A stretch of 64,000 bases of DNA from Undaria pinnatifida (GCA_012845835.1 JABAKD010000027.1:10686790-10750789), one strand, 5' to 3'; numbered from the stretch's first letter, positions 1 to 11,089 are shown. Numbers and translations are program-made. Notes: a model not told the origin generated them from the sequence alone.

Positions 1-319
1 CGTTCCACGCACAGGAGCTTTCATGAGCATTCACGCAAATTGCAAGTAGTGCCGGAGACCGACCCACTCGAAGCCTTATAGTAGCAAATCTGGTGCGCGC
101 AGACACACGGAGGGGCAGGTCCTCATCATCGATTGGGACATGTGTGAGAGCGGTGACAATTTCGTTGACTCTGCGACGCTGAGACTGTTTCCGGGGGAGG
201 TTGACCTGTAGCATACTAGAACGACGGTGGGTACGCACAGTACATGCAGGAACACACGCCGGTTGGACTCATAGTCATTTTCGAGCATATTTTCATAACG
301 TGTCTGCACGTGTACCTAC

Positions 320-487
320 CTGGGCTTGGACTATTCGAGCGTTTGTTTACAGCTGAAGGCCCGTGAGAAGTAACTGGTGTCGGAATCGGGACACCGGTTG
401 GTTGCTCGGGTGGAGATGCAGACGGCTTCGTCAAAATATCCAGGTAAGGAGGATATGTGGGAACGTTCGTTGGGGATGCGGTTAGCC
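320..487 (-). CDS. Pro/Thr/Ser-rich exon, type A, third copy
   Basis: Open phase 1-1 exon of 168 bases. It starts after an acceptor TTCCAG and ends at the donor CCCAG|GTAGGT. The peptide contains TASPTNVPTYPPY, then PSASPPEQPTGVPIPTP, then GPSAVN near the end, and closes on PSPG. It aligns with the copies at 1771-1938 and 5990-6151. Low complexity and regular Pro suggest an extended, probably glycosylated linker; no catalytic residues are visible. Confidence 0.55.
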
Positions 488-972
488 CTGGAATCGGTTT
501 TTGCCGAGAGAAACGTCCACCCATGGCATACGAATTACAAGCTGTCAGAGGTTACAACGAGTTCCACGTGCCTAAAAAAAACACGTAATCCGTACGCAAA
601 GTTCGCGGAGGCGGTTAATACGGACAGCGAGGAGCAAAACTGGTGGACAACCAATGCTGAATGAGAAGTGTGGCTCCGGGCGGTAAACGTTCCGAAGACT
701 TCTAAGTTGGGGAGGAAACGCTCAAAGGATGCTGCCCTGTAACATACTACAACCATGTTGTGTACAAATCGTGTAATAAGGAACAGCTCCCCTTTGAACT
801 AAACGTCTTTCCAGAGCACTCTAACGCCTTTAACCTCGCCGCAAGTATTGGCGATGAACAGCGCCACAACGGCAAAACAGATACTTTGTCATAAATCCCT
901 TACCGATAAAGTAAGTTTGCCAGCAAGAGACTCTTTGTTTAACAGTGCGCCTGCTGCTGCGCGCGCAAATAC

Positions 973-1060
973 CTAAAGTTGGACCCTCCATGTATGGGGC
1001 CATAGCTGAAGGTCCGGATAACACAGAAAGATCCACCGTCCGACAGCATTCGTGAACATG
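973..1060 (-). pseudogene. Degenerate X-type exon, second half
   Basis: Only the distal part of an X module is readable. It ends GPSAMAPYMEGPT before a good donor, TTTAG|GTATTT. Upstream the frame meets TGA near 1061, where the copy at 6654-6828 continues with Pro/Thr codons. The acceptor side is not conserved, so this copy has probably lost its first half. Confidence 0.4.
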
Positions 1061-1259
1061 TCAGTATTCCCCAACGGTATAGCCAGCGATACGGGCCGTT
1101 TAGACGCCTAGACCATTACTGAACCCATGTGGGTATCGGCCCGCTAAATAGTAACTGCGGACGTTTCAGGCATCGCCACCGGGGGCATCCCGCGTACCAG
1201 CACAATAAAGTGTGAACAACGTTCTTAGCCTGTGCTTCGCTAACTGCACGCCCACAAAC

Positions 1260-1427
1260 CTGCACTTGGACCTTTGGACGGTGTGTACGCAGTTGAAGGC
1301 CCGGGAGAGGCAACCCCTGTCGGCCCTGGAATATCGGTCGGCTGCGCTGTTGGAGATGCAGTTGGTGCCGATGTATTAAAGGAAGTCGGAGTATATGTAG
1401 GAAACACCGTTGGGGATGCTGTTGGCC
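1260..1427 (-). CDS. Pro/Thr/Ser-rich exon, type Y, distal copy
   Basis: Open 168-base phase 1-1 exon with acceptor TTCCAG and donor TGCAG|GTTTGT. The peptide runs GPTASPTVFPTYTPTSF, then APTASPTAQPTDIPGPTG, then GPSTAY and KGPSAG. It matches the exon at 2642-2809 in length, phase and both splice contexts. This is the clearest PTxSPT-type stretch in the window. Confidence 0.6.
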
Positions 1428-1770
1428 CTGGAATCGATTGTTGGGGAATCAGGATCAAAAGGAGGCGTACGAATCACACGTCGTCAGAACGAATCCCGTG
1501 TCCCACACACTACCTATATCCCAACCACTAGAAGTCTCGTAGTGGCAAATCTGGTGCGCGCTGACACACGGAGGGGCCGGTCCTTGGGACATGTGCCGGA
1601 GCGGTGACCATTTTGTAAATTCTTTGACGCGGAGATAGTTTTCGAGGTAGATTGACCTGTAGCATACTAGAACGACGGCGGATACGCACAGTTTATGCAG
1701 GAACACATGCCGGTTGGACTCATAGTCATTTCCATACATCGTTTCATGGCGTGTTTGCACGTGAATGTAC

Positions 1771-1938
1771 CTCGGTTTGGACCCTCCGAGCGTAAGTTCA
1801 CAGCTGAAGGCCCTGAAGAAGGAGCTGGTGTCGAAATCTGGACACCGGTCGGTTGCTCGGTCGGAGATGCGGACGGCTTCGTTGAAACATCCAGGTAAGG
1901 AGGATATGTGGGAACGTTCGTTGGGGATGTGGTTGGCC
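1771..1938 (-). CDS. Pro/Thr/Ser-rich exon, type A, second copy
   Basis: Open 168-base phase 1-1 exon with acceptor TTCCAG and donor CCGAG|GTACAT. It encodes GPTTSPTNVPTYPPYLDV, PSASPTEQPTGV and then GPSAVNLRSEGP. Length is identical to the copy at 320-487 and the order of Pro and Thr is nearly the same, which supports exon duplication over chance open frames. Confidence 0.6.
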
Positions 1939-2352
1939 CTGGAACCGGTTGTTGGGGAGAGAAACGTCCACCCGGCGCATACGAATCATAAGCTGTCAGG
2001 GGTTACAGCGAGTTCCACGTCCTTCAATAATTTACATGCTGGTTGAGACGTGAGGCTCCGAGCGGCAAACGTTCCGATGACCTCTGCGTCGGGGAGGAAA
2101 CGCTTAAGAGCTACTGCCTCGTAACATACTAGGTGTGTGGTGTGTACAAATTGTGTAAGCAGGAACATCTCCCGTATTGACACAAAGTCGTTCCACCGCA
2201 CTCCAACGCCTTGAACCTCGCTGCAGTTGTTTGCGATGAACAGCGTAACAGGGTGTACCTGATACGTTGTCAGAACTCGCTTACCTAGGAGTTTCACTGG
2301 CTAGCAGAACGACTTGTTGAGACAGTGCGTCTGCTACTGCACGCACGTATTC

Positions 2353-2480
2353 CTGACGTTGGACCCTCCATGTATGGAGCCATGGTCGGAGGTCCGGGTG
2401 ACACCGAACGATTCACGATCCTTTGGCACCCTTGAACACGGCAGTTCCACGAAGGGTAAATGCGGCAATACACGCCATTT
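2353..2480 (-). pseudogene. Degenerate X-type exon with a broken donor
   Basis: The end of the module is readable as VSPGPPTMAPYMEGPTSG and is homologous to the X modules at 973 and 6654. The base pair where the donor GT is expected reads GA (CGTCAG|GAATAC). The upstream part is open but no longer Pro/Thr-rich. Splicing at this site is unlikely. Confidence 0.4.
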
Positions 2481-2641
2481 GGTCTCAAGCACTTTCAAAC
2501 AACCCATTAGGCTAGCTACTCGCAACACAGAGTGTAACTGCTAACTCGTCAGACATGACTACGGGGGCATCGCGCGTGCTAGCACAACAAGGTGTCAGCA
2601 CTAATCTTAGACTGTCCTTCTCCGACTGCACGCGCACAAAC

Positions 2642-2809
2642 CTGCAATGGGACCTTCCGAGCGTAGGTACGCAGTTGAAGGCCCGATGGAGGAAAACCCT
2701 GTCGGAACTGGAATATCAGTCGGTTGCGCTCTTGGAGATATATTCGGTCCCGTTGTACTGAACCCAGTCGGTGTATACGTGGGAACCATAATTGGGGATG
2801 GTCTTGGCC
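2642..2809 (-). CDS. Pro/Thr/Ser-rich exon, type Y, proximal copy
   Basis: Open 168-base phase 1-1 exon with acceptor TTCCAG and donor TGCAG|GTTTGT. It encodes MVPTYTPTGFSTTGP, AQPTDIPVPTG and GPSTAY, ending EGPIAG. It is homologous to 1260-1427; several SPT units have drifted, but frame and splice sites are kept. Confidence 0.55.
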
Positions 2810-3229
2810 CTGGAATGGGTTGTTGGGGAATTGAAATCGAGAGGAGGCGGACTAATCAGAAGCCGTTACCGATCTTACTAAGAAAATAGTGCCATGTCCC
2901 ACACCATACCCATATCCTACCCAAGCGATGCCATATAGTGATAGATCTGGACATCGCTGGAAATAGTGTTGCATATCGTGCCCAGAGCGTCAATATGTCG
3001 TTCGATCAAAACAATGTTGATTTTGAAAAGAAATTTAGATAACGACTTCGATAATTCGACAAACGACAACCGCGGCAGGATAAAACAACAAAAAAAGCTG
3101 AGCGTCACCGGGGGGGCAGGTGACACAGCAACAAATTCCAATAGTTCAAGACTTCCCATGTGAATACGGACACCCTATGGGATGATCCCTATATAGGACC
3201 TCCCGACTAATGTTTACTTGATCTCTCGT

Positions 3230-4560
3230 GGCATGTCCCATGGGGTGTCGCATAGGATATCCCATATGACATCTCATATGTAGTCCCGAAGGAAATGCCA
3301 TAGGATCCCGTGGGACATCCATCCCATACCAAGCTCCGTAGAACGGCAATCTCATGGGATGTCCCATAGGATGACCGATGGGAATGTTCATCTTTAGGAA
3401 TGTCCGATGCCACCTCCCACGGCATGGACGACACCCCACGGGTCATCTCAAAATTCATTCTAGACCATCCCATCATTCATCTCATGGGACATTCCACGGG
3501 ATCAACGGCTCTCTGTGGGCATGGGACGTAAATGTCCCATGGGGTGTCCCACGGCATAAACAACCTCTCATGAGCGGTCCCATGGGACATCGAGTGGGTC
3601 ATATGCGATCCCATGTGATGGACGACCTTTCACGAGCTTGATTGAGACCCATTGTCCCATGGGATATCCCCTTGAATAAATGACCTCCCAAGGGCATCAC
3701 ATTCGATGCGATATGGGATATATCTCCTTGCATGATGGACATCATAATGGAAGTACCAATGGAGTTATGGACCATCCTAGTGAATGCACCGTGAGACGTC
3801 CATAGGATGCCCGCCATCCGATTGACGCATCATGGATCATTCCGTCGATCTTCCTATGGGACAGCCCATAGGATCCTATGGGACAACCCATAGAATGCTT
3901 GGAATCCCCATGATTCATCCTATGGTAAGGATTGAAAGACTACGGGACGTCCTGTGGGACTGCCGATGGGAAGGATCACTGGACAACACATTGAATGCTC
4001 TACATCCCATGGTACATCCCATGTGAAGCTTAATATGCCATAGTATATTCTATACGTTGTCCTATGAGTGTACAAATAGGACGTCCCATAGGTTATCAAA
4101 TGGGATGTCCCAGATATTTACCCACGGTACTATATATCCCATGGGATCTCCCATGGCAGATTGCTACCAGGTGTGATATGCCCCACAATAATGACCAGAC
4201 GACCCATGGGATGTTGCATTTCCCATCGGGCGTCCTATGGAGTTTCCTATGCACTATCGCGCAGTACACGATGGAAATTATCCATGAATGACCCATAGGA
4301 TGCTAAAGGATATGCCCATGAAATGGCAAGGACAATGGGACACTCACACTTACACGGGACGTCCCATGAGACGCCGTGAACAGCCGATGCAACCAACGAA
4401 TTCATTGGGATGTCGCACAGGATCCTATTGAACAATCCATGCGAGGATCGTTGCTACTGTGCGACGTCCCATGCTTGTCGTCGGACACCTACGGAACATC
4501 ACATTAGACGCCCAATCGAACGCCCCACAGGAGTCGAAGCAATTACATTAGACATCCCTG
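3230..4560. repeat. Palindromic minisatellite (GGGACRTCCCAT type)
   Basis: About 1.3 kb of degenerate tandem copies of a near self-complementary motif, typically CCCATGGGATGTCCCATAGG. It reads much the same on both strands and contains many inverted pairs, for example TATGGGACAACCCATA around 3875-3890. Copies are diverged and spacing varies. ORFs here simply translate the repeat. It lies in the long gap between the Y exon at 2642 and the A exon at 5990. Confidence 0.8.
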
Positions 4561-4723
4561 ACGTTCATATCAATATATGGCCGGAGTAAATAACCATTTG
4601 TACTGGAGAGTCGTGTCATCAGATTGGGACATGGTGTCCGGTGCCATGTGAAAAATATAAGTGCCGACGCATCATACCACTAAGGTAGAATTGTGTGGTA
4701 CATTTTTCATTATGAATAAAAAT

Positions 4724-5275
4724 ACCCTCCAGCTGTGAGATCGAAGATTTCGTCTAAACTCACATTTTCAAGCTGTGCGTGATACTCCGATTGCTCGTAT
4801 TACCGAGGATGTGTGTTTATTAAGGATTTACGTCGGGGACTCCGCTTTGAACCAAAGTGTAACATGTGCACCAGGTTCAACAGCGTGTTTTGGTAATCAA
4901 TATGTGGGCGGGGTAGAAAACATGATGTTTTAGAGGGGGGCATAATCTGACGGCCGTGGATACATCAGTTTATTATGTATGTCCTGTACGTCGACGTATA
5001 ACCGGTGAGGGGAGAGAGGAGTTTTGTAGGGCGGAGTTGAAAAGGTGGGGAGAGGGGGGGGGGGCGTCGACTTGTGCGGAGACTCTATAAAACCCGTCCT
5101 CGAGAGGGAGATAATCTGGTGTCTGTGGAAGGAATGAATCTCCGTCAATCATGAATATCTTGTAAGTCGGTGAGGAGAGGGCGGATGTTTTAGCGGGGGG
5201 GGGGGGGGGATATTGAAAAGGAGGGGAGTGCGGCGTGGTGAACGGGAAGGGGGGGGGGCGGCTTATTATACCTTA
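4724..5275 (+). repeat. Foldback-family repeat arm, diverged copy
   Basis: Starts with a variant of ACACTCCAGCTGTGAGAT. It goes through the family landmarks: the TACTCCGAT block, a GGATATAGGTCGGCGACTCC variant, CAATCTGACAGCTGTGG-like sequence and the G-rich GGTGAGGGGAGGGCGG segment. Its G-rich segment appears twice (about 5010-5070 and 5170-5260). It is more diverged than the copies at 29902, 45713 and 61531. Confidence 0.65.
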
Positions 5276-5565
5276 TATTCATCTGTGGCGATCATTGCGC
5301 CCTGGCACTTGAAGAAAAACAGGTATGTATCGCACTGTACCGCATTATATATACCTGATAAAATGTACTGTATATTTTTCATGTACACAATATACACAGT
5401 ATACCTGGTAGACAATACCTTAAACACGTATCGCACATCCCTGAGATCCTTCTCCTGGTGTGGAATCATTAGTAATTTGTTGTTAGTATTTACGGGTTAC
5501 CGTGGTGATGACGCAGCCCAAGAAAGTTGAACATGGGCTTTTTGCGCAGGTTTTGGACTCCACTA

Positions 5566-5665
5566 CCGTTATCGCCATGGTTATCGTTATCGTTATCGAC
5601 GTTTTGGTTTTTTTCGCTATAGTAACGATAGTTATCAATATCGTTATCGTTATTGAAGATATTTT
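5566..5665. repeat. GTTATC-type simple repeat
   Basis: Imperfect tandem GTTATC and variants (GTTATCGTTATCGTTATC and similar), with an inverted portion around 5620-5640. Both strands are open, which is an effect of the repeat. About 300 bases upstream (5280-5560) hold nothing I recognise. Confidence 0.7.
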
Positions 5666-5989
5666 GGCCTCACCGTACCGAGCCGCTTGTAGGTTAGACA
5701 TCCAACACTAGCTGTGGCGTATGAAGGGAAAGGTCCTCATCGTTGGGACGTATGTCGGAGCGGGGACCGCTTTTTTTACCCTGTGGCGGGGAGGTTTACT
5801 TTGAGGGCGTATGTCGGAGCGGCGACCGCTTTGTTGACCCTGCGGCGGGGAGGTTTACTTTGAGGGCGATTGACATGCAGCACACTAGAACGACGGTGGT
5901 ACGCACTGAATACACAGGAACACAGCATGTATGACGGTTGGACTCATAGCCGTTTTCAAGCATTCATTCATCGCGTGTACGCTACATAC

Positions 5990-6151
5990 CAGGGCTTGGA
6001 CCCTCCGAGCGTGGGTTCACAGCTGAAGGCCCGGGAGAGGGAACAGTTGTTGGAATCGGAACACCGGTCGGCTGCTCGGTAGCAGACGGCCTCGGTGTAA
6101 CAGCCAGGTTCGAAAGAGATGTGGGCACGTTCGTTGGTGATGCCGTTGGCC
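5990..6151 (-). pseudogene. Pro/Thr/Ser-rich exon, type A, first copy, acceptor lost
   Basis: A 162-base open module with a good donor, CCCTG|GTATGT, and the same peptide plan as the other A exons: GPTASPTNVPTS, EQPTGVPIPTTVPSPGPSA and RSEGPSP. The acceptor position reads TTCCTG where its relatives have TTCCAG, so the AG is gone. Unless a nearby AG is used, this exon would be skipped; symmetric phase would make skipping harmless to the frame. Confidence 0.5.
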
Positions 6152-6653
6152 CAGGAATCGTTTACTGGGGAGAGAAACGTCCACCGGAGGCATACGAATT
6201 ATAAGCTGTCAGGGGATACAACGAGTTCCACGTGCCTCAATATTATCCACATAATCCCACGTTCGCGAAGTTCTCAAAGGCGGATAGTCCGGACGACGTG
6301 GAGCAAGATTCGCGGGCAGTGCGTCCTCGTTGGTACGTGTGGCTTCGAACGGTAAACATTCCGATGACCTCTGTGACGGGGTGGAAACGTTCAAGAGTTA
6401 CTGTCCTGTAGAATACTAAACGTATATGGTGTGCGCAACTAGCGGAAAACAGGAACATCTCCCGTTGGGACTCAAACGTCGTTCCGCAACAAAACTCTTA
6501 CTACGCCTTGAACCTCGCTACATACAGGTGTTCGCGATGCGCGTAACACGGTGTAACTGATATTTTGGCAGAAATCGCTCAACCAGTAGTCACGCTGGCT
6601 GGCTATATGTATTGATAATCTCTTTGGACAGTGCGTCTAGCACGTGCATATCC

Positions 6654-6828
6654 CCGGAGTTGGACCCTCCATGTTTTGGAGCCATGGCCGAAGGTCCGGG
6701 TGACATAGAAAGGTGTACAGTCTCCGGTATCGTATAATCGACCCCTGTCGGCACTGGATTACCTGGCTCGGGTGGAACCAGAGGGGCAGCCGACGGATAA
6801 ACAGTCGGTGTCAATGTTGTTGTTGGGC
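6654..6828 (-). pseudogene. X-type exon, most complete copy, one-base insertion
   Basis: The acceptor TTCCAG is intact. The peptide is TPTVYPSAAPLVPPEPGNP, then PTGVDY, then LSMSPGPSAMAP. Near the end CCAAAACATGGAGG replaces the CCATACATGGAGG of the other X modules, one base longer. This shifts the frame and gives 175 instead of 174 bases. The donor position reads GG. It shows what the two shorter X copies have lost. Confidence 0.5.
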
Positions 6829-7757
6829 CTGGAACCGGCGGAATGTAGAGTTTGGGGGCCCGTTATATATCTATTAATGTGCCATTTTTCAGCTACGTCG
6901 CACAAGAACGCCGGCTCTTCCGGTTTAGGATTTAGACACGTGTGAGTTGCGGCGAGATACGACAACCGTGCGTTATCCACACTATGGTACTGTCGGCACC
7001 CATGCATCGGGCCGTTGGTATTGTTTTACAGCATCTAGCCTCCCCGCAAGGGGGACGAGCATGAATATTGACCGCCCGAAGCCACACATCTAAAGCTGAA
7101 GTCGTCGTCCTTGCCATATCCACATTGACTTCCAAATTGTCAGTCGTTGAGCATGAATGAATGAATCGGTACGCGTGTTGAGAATATATTTCATAATAAA
7201 CAATGAAAAGGTGTCGTGGAGTCCTACGAAGTACATTGTAATAAAAATAGTACATGTATGTACTGAATGAGTAATTATGAATAAGTGTTAAAGCGAACAA
7301 GGAAAGAGAGAAGAGATATGGATAAAATATTCAATATATGGGACAAGAAGCAAGGCGTGGTGGAAGTTGCCGTGGACGTCACGTTATCGTTACGCGACAG
7401 TGTCCACCTCACGTGCAGATGTAATATTTGAGCTCTTGTAACAGCCGGGGGGCAACCATGCAACAAATTCTTCGACACGTCGGGTGGCAGGATTTCCCGC
7501 GATGTCCGTTTGATATAGCAAGCTGCATGGGCGAGGTGCACCACCACCTCAAACAAGAACAGACTTTGCGTGAATAATTAAAGTACGCAATACTCGTTGA
7601 CGCCACGATTAGGGCTGATATGACCTGTCAGGATTCGCGTCAAAGGAATCCGCTTGCACTTTTCTCGAAAGCATTTACCGACCATCCACGCTGCCCGTGG
7701 GGCCGATGTCGTACGTACGCTAGTCTTAGGCCGTTCATTACCGGTAAGCGGTCATAC

Positions 7758-7961
7758 CTTCATCGCCAATCGCTGAGGATGGGCCCAAATTGAAAAATGT
7801 AGACGGAAGAGAAGAACGCATGGTCTCAGAAGATGTAGTTGAAACAACTACCGTTGGTTGGGTTGGAATCCCAGGCTCGGGGTGTATAGAAGGAATCGTC
7901 GATCTCCCTGTAGAAGTCGAACTCCCCGACGGCCATGTGGTCGATGGTGATGTTGTTGGTC
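7758..7961 (-). CDS. Ser/Thr/Pro-rich exon, phase 1-1, 204 bases
   Basis: Open between the acceptor ACACCAG and the donor GATGAAG|GTATGA, again with two bases of the first codon and one of the last (phase 1-1). The peptide is rich in Ser and Thr (GPTTSPSTTWPSGSSTST), then has PEPGIPTQPTVVVSTTSS. It is related in style, not closely in sequence, to the A/X/Y modules and would lie upstream of them in the same transcript. Confidence 0.5.
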
Positions 7962-8446
7962 CTGGTGTATTTTGTTAAGACGCACGCCACCAAAGAGGGC
8001 TAGTGTAGTGCGTAGATTTGGAGTTGAACATTTGACACGATAGCGAACGTTGCACCTACTCAGTTGACTAAACGGCAGTGAAGCTGGCAGCCACCTCAGT
8101 TGCAATGTTAAGAACAATCACTTCGTATTTCGGCGTATGTCTTCATGCGGCGATGCGTCGGTTCATCTCTGCGGACGTCAAATGTCCTGCGAGGTCGGCT
8201 CCATTTAATACAAGTGCACTGAACAGTGAGAGCGCACGATCAACACCAACAGGAACGAACGCCGCTTGCGTGTATCTGAAACAAAATTTCACTCCAATGA
8301 ACTAAGCCGGTAGCGCCAGAAACGGCATGCGCCAAGGAGTCCAAGTTGACGTCGTTAAACACTGCTCCCGGACGACTCACGCTGGCTAGTACCAATAACG
8401 TGTTTTTCTCATTCCTAATCAGTTCCTCCCCGGGACCCGGTCGTAC

Positions 8447-8563
8447 CTGCGACGAGGGCCGCGGAGGATGGAGCCACATAATAAACTGTAGATGGACTAG
8501 AAGGACTGGTGAGCTGCGGTGTTGTCGCCGTAAGGACTGGCATTGTCAGCGCTGGAGTACCAC
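8447..8563 (-). CDS. Ser/Thr/Pro-rich exon candidate
   Basis: A 117-base phase 1-1 segment with acceptor CTTCAG and donor GTCGCAG|GTACGA. It encodes TPALTMPVLTATTPQL, then SPSSPSTVYYVAPSSAALV. The frame stays open and Ser/Thr-rich upstream to about 8625, so the true acceptor may lie further upstream. It continues the exon series. Confidence 0.4.
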
Positions 8564-9114
8564 CTGAAGATTGGATTGAAGGATTTAGCGATTCCACCGA
8601 AGCAGTCAGAGTCAACGATTGGGACACGTGGAGTTGGTGTTGGTGCTGGCACTGGCACCGGTAGTGGTTGGACTAGCGTCAAGGAAGAATCAACGTGGCG
8701 TTGTTTCGGTACGTCCCACGTCATATCTCATGCGGCTACATACATACACTCAGGAGTTTGTGACCCAGTGGCTGACGCTTGCTGCTGTAGGGGTAGGGTC
8801 TAACGTTCATGATGCTTTCCCTTTGAGATGGTATTTACGACACCCCCAAAGGCCACTAAGAGAAAAGCGAATGGACCAGCGGATGGACCATTTATCCCAC
8901 GGATCAAGTATACAAAGAATGACATGGTGAAGCTCCAGAAACATTGGGCATCTTCTCAGTGAGGAAGCCCCGTCAGCTGCATAATAATAGTTTCGGCAAG
9001 AGGTGCTAATCCTATGATCGTAGCACGCTTCGGATTTGCATTTTTCTGCAACTCGTGTTGTCGTCGTACACGATCTGCGCAGGATAGTCCTGCCATGAAT
9101 GTGTTTCTCACCAC
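8564..9114. other. Intron-like stretch, nothing recognised
   Basis: Between two exon candidates on the minus strand. ORFs on both strands are short and without recognisable motifs. No known repeat family of this window occurs here. Confidence 0.4.
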
Positions 9115-9224
9115 CACAGCAGATGTCAATGGTACATTGGGGAACCCCTTCGGCTTCTTGGAATGTACACCCGGTAAGCACCTTGTCGATCCCGTCCGGA
9201 CAGTCAAAAGGGTATCCGCGGCAG
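9115..9224 (-). CDS. Cys-rich exon candidate
   Basis: Between a possible acceptor CTCTACAG and donor CTGTG|GTGGTGAG lies a Cys-rich peptide: Cys-x6-Cys, later Cys-x10-Cys, ending C-x3-CC (CTIDICC). Even Cys spacing and the CC end suggest a small disulphide-bonded extracellular module, as expected next to a Pro/Thr stalk. The start is phase 2 and the end phase 1. I know no named family for it, and it could be a chance open frame. Confidence 0.35.
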
Positions 9225-10235
9225 CTGTAGAGGTCGGTTTCTTCGGCGGCGAAAAAAGAAACATTGGCGGCGAGGAACGGTGTTGATGAGCACCTGGCGT
9301 TGGGTCATGAAATATGTCAATGAAGGCTTTAGGTCACCGTGTACGGTTCTCGCTAACAATGAAACCGTACGCACGACCCTGGGGAAAGCCTCTCCGGTAT
9401 GAGCGGAGTCTGACTTGTCTAGCAAATTTCTCATGGTTTTTGTTCGACGTGTTCATTTCGATGTGCCATAATCGGAATCGGTGCAGGTACAGCGTCGCGA
9501 GGTCACTATATCTGGCTGATTTGGGACCTCTGTCAAGAGAACCGACCAGATTCAGACATAAAAACAATCGCGACGGCAATTGTATTGTCGCCTAGTGATT
9601 AATGGCGTTGTTACATTGATACGGGCTATTTCCTGGAGTGACAATGTTGCACTCGTGAGTATGCCCAGGATCGCCGCTCCCTGTGCCGTATCCGACGGTG
9701 TGCGGTTCGCACCTAATGGCTCAGGGTGCATATAGACGGACACAGGTGTGTACTCGCTACCTCACAACATCCCCGTCACCGTGTAGGTACGCTCCTGAAT
9801 GATAACCCCAGGGAATCACATAAACAAAATAGGAGGGAAAGGGAATGCCTTTTTTCCACGTCAAGTACTGTAATGCATTCCTTGTATTTGGCAACAGACT
9901 GGCTATTCACAGTAAGGTTTTGTGCAAAAACACGTACTGTTGTACTCGGCCACAGTCCGCTACAGTTCGCTACGTACGAGGGCAGACAATGTATTCAACA
10001 TTTGTTCAGCGATCATACTCTCGTGTAGTTGTCGAGCAACACATCCTGAAAACACCAGGGACCTTACTACACACACCTTCGTATGTGTACGTTAACCGGG
10101 TTTTGCAGAAGCTACTAGTGGCCTAGAATCAAAGTACCGTTAAAAAAGGAAAAACGTGTGTTTTTCCTGAAACTCAAGTGGCAGTCCTACAAAAGAGACA
10201 CACACTTTGCATAAACTGAAACAAACAATTCTTAC
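9225..10235. other. No gene recognised
   Basis: Possible intron of the minus-strand gene. The ORFs on both strands overlap one another and have no motif. No repeat copy is recognisable. Confidence 0.4.
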
Positions 10236-10331
10236 CTGTGCTTGAACAACACGTTTGGTCACTGCACTCTTTGAGGTCGCCTGCCTCGGCCAGAGAACCG
10301 TCTGACTGGGCTTCAGAAGTGTCATAGCAGT
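10236..10331 (-). CDS. Cys-rich exon candidate with strong splice sites
   Basis: A 96-base phase 1-1 segment with acceptor CCGTTCCAG and a near-consensus donor ACAG|GTAAGA. It encodes CYDTSEAQSDGSLAEAG, then ECSDQTCCSST. The C-x3-CC-like ending echoes the candidate at 9115-9224, so the two may be related Cys-rich modules. The frame also extends upstream in the same register (LLWGCIPGYFSL), so the acceptor is not certain. If real, it lies toward the 5' side of the gene whose Pro/Thr exons follow downstream. Confidence 0.4.
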
Positions 10332-10381
10332 CTGGAACGGATAACGAAAAGTAGCCCGGAATGCAGCCCCAGAGCAAGCAT

Positions 10382-11089
10382 GACTGTTTCCCGCCTGTCG
10401 TCGTTGTCGTCCTCCATCCATGTAGCTGAACATGGCCGTGTTGGCAAGACAGCAGTTACACGATGTTAGGTGTGTTCCCTTGTTAAAACAGTGGACGCGC
10501 GTAAGACAATATGGAGCCCATGTCTCAACAATTCAGTATGACTGGGGGTTTTGTTCGATGCTGACGGAGGAAGTATGCCTGTTGTGGGTACAAGCGGTAC
10601 CTGGCAGTGCACGTATTCGTCGTAATCGCCGACCGACTATATGCGTTCTAATTCTCGCCAAGCGGTGAAAATTGGCCCTCTCTACGAACGTCGCCGGTCA
10701 CGGTCGCTTCTATAGTACGTGTGCAACACTAGACACGTACTGCCGCATTGTAGGTGTTAAGCAATAAGCGAGAATGTCGGCAGGCAGAGGGTTGATAGAG
10801 TCGTGCATTGGGGAGCCCATTTAGCAGAAGAAGTAATTCCGTATTTGGGAGCGCTGTTTCAATGGAAGACATTGCAAAATTGCACAAGCAACGTGCGGAG
10901 GACACAGGCTTGCGAGGCCCCGAGTTATGGTCCAGGACCAATACCGCAGGAGACGGTGCATATCACCCGGTACATCCAATTACACATCCCTGGAGCATAC
11001 AACCCGGGTGGTAATACCTTAAATCCCAATCCAATCCCCCGATCTATCGTCAGGGCATGTTGCTACGCCGATGTTTTTTAGTTGTTATA
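10382..11089. other. No gene recognised
   Basis: Balanced composition, only short unrelated ORFs, no repeat of the families listed here. Confidence 0.4.

Larger units (their letters stand above)
320..8563 (-). pseudogene. Tandem exon array for a Thr/Pro/Ser-rich protein
   Basis: Eight to ten short exon-like open segments on the minus strand encode Pro-Thr/Ser-Pro-rich peptide of the PTASPT type, as in mucin-like extracellular or wall-linked stalks. Reading 5' to 3' on the minus strand the modules follow the order X-A-Y-X-A-Y-X-A, so a three-exon unit of about 1.46 kb repeats. A and Y exons are 168 bases (one A is 162), start after TTCCAG with GG of a Gly codon, and end with one G of the next codon before a GT donor. 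All are therefore phase 1-1 and can be duplicated or skipped without shifting the frame. One acceptor (position 6153), two X donors and one X reading frame are damaged, so I call the array a pseudogene or partial gene. I do not recognise the whole protein, and no first or last exon is certain. Confidence 0.55.

Noticed and set aside
5870-6355. Plus-strand ORFs across the type A exons
   Set aside because: They are shadow frames; the minus strand has the Pro/Thr peptide, matching splice contexts and constant phase.
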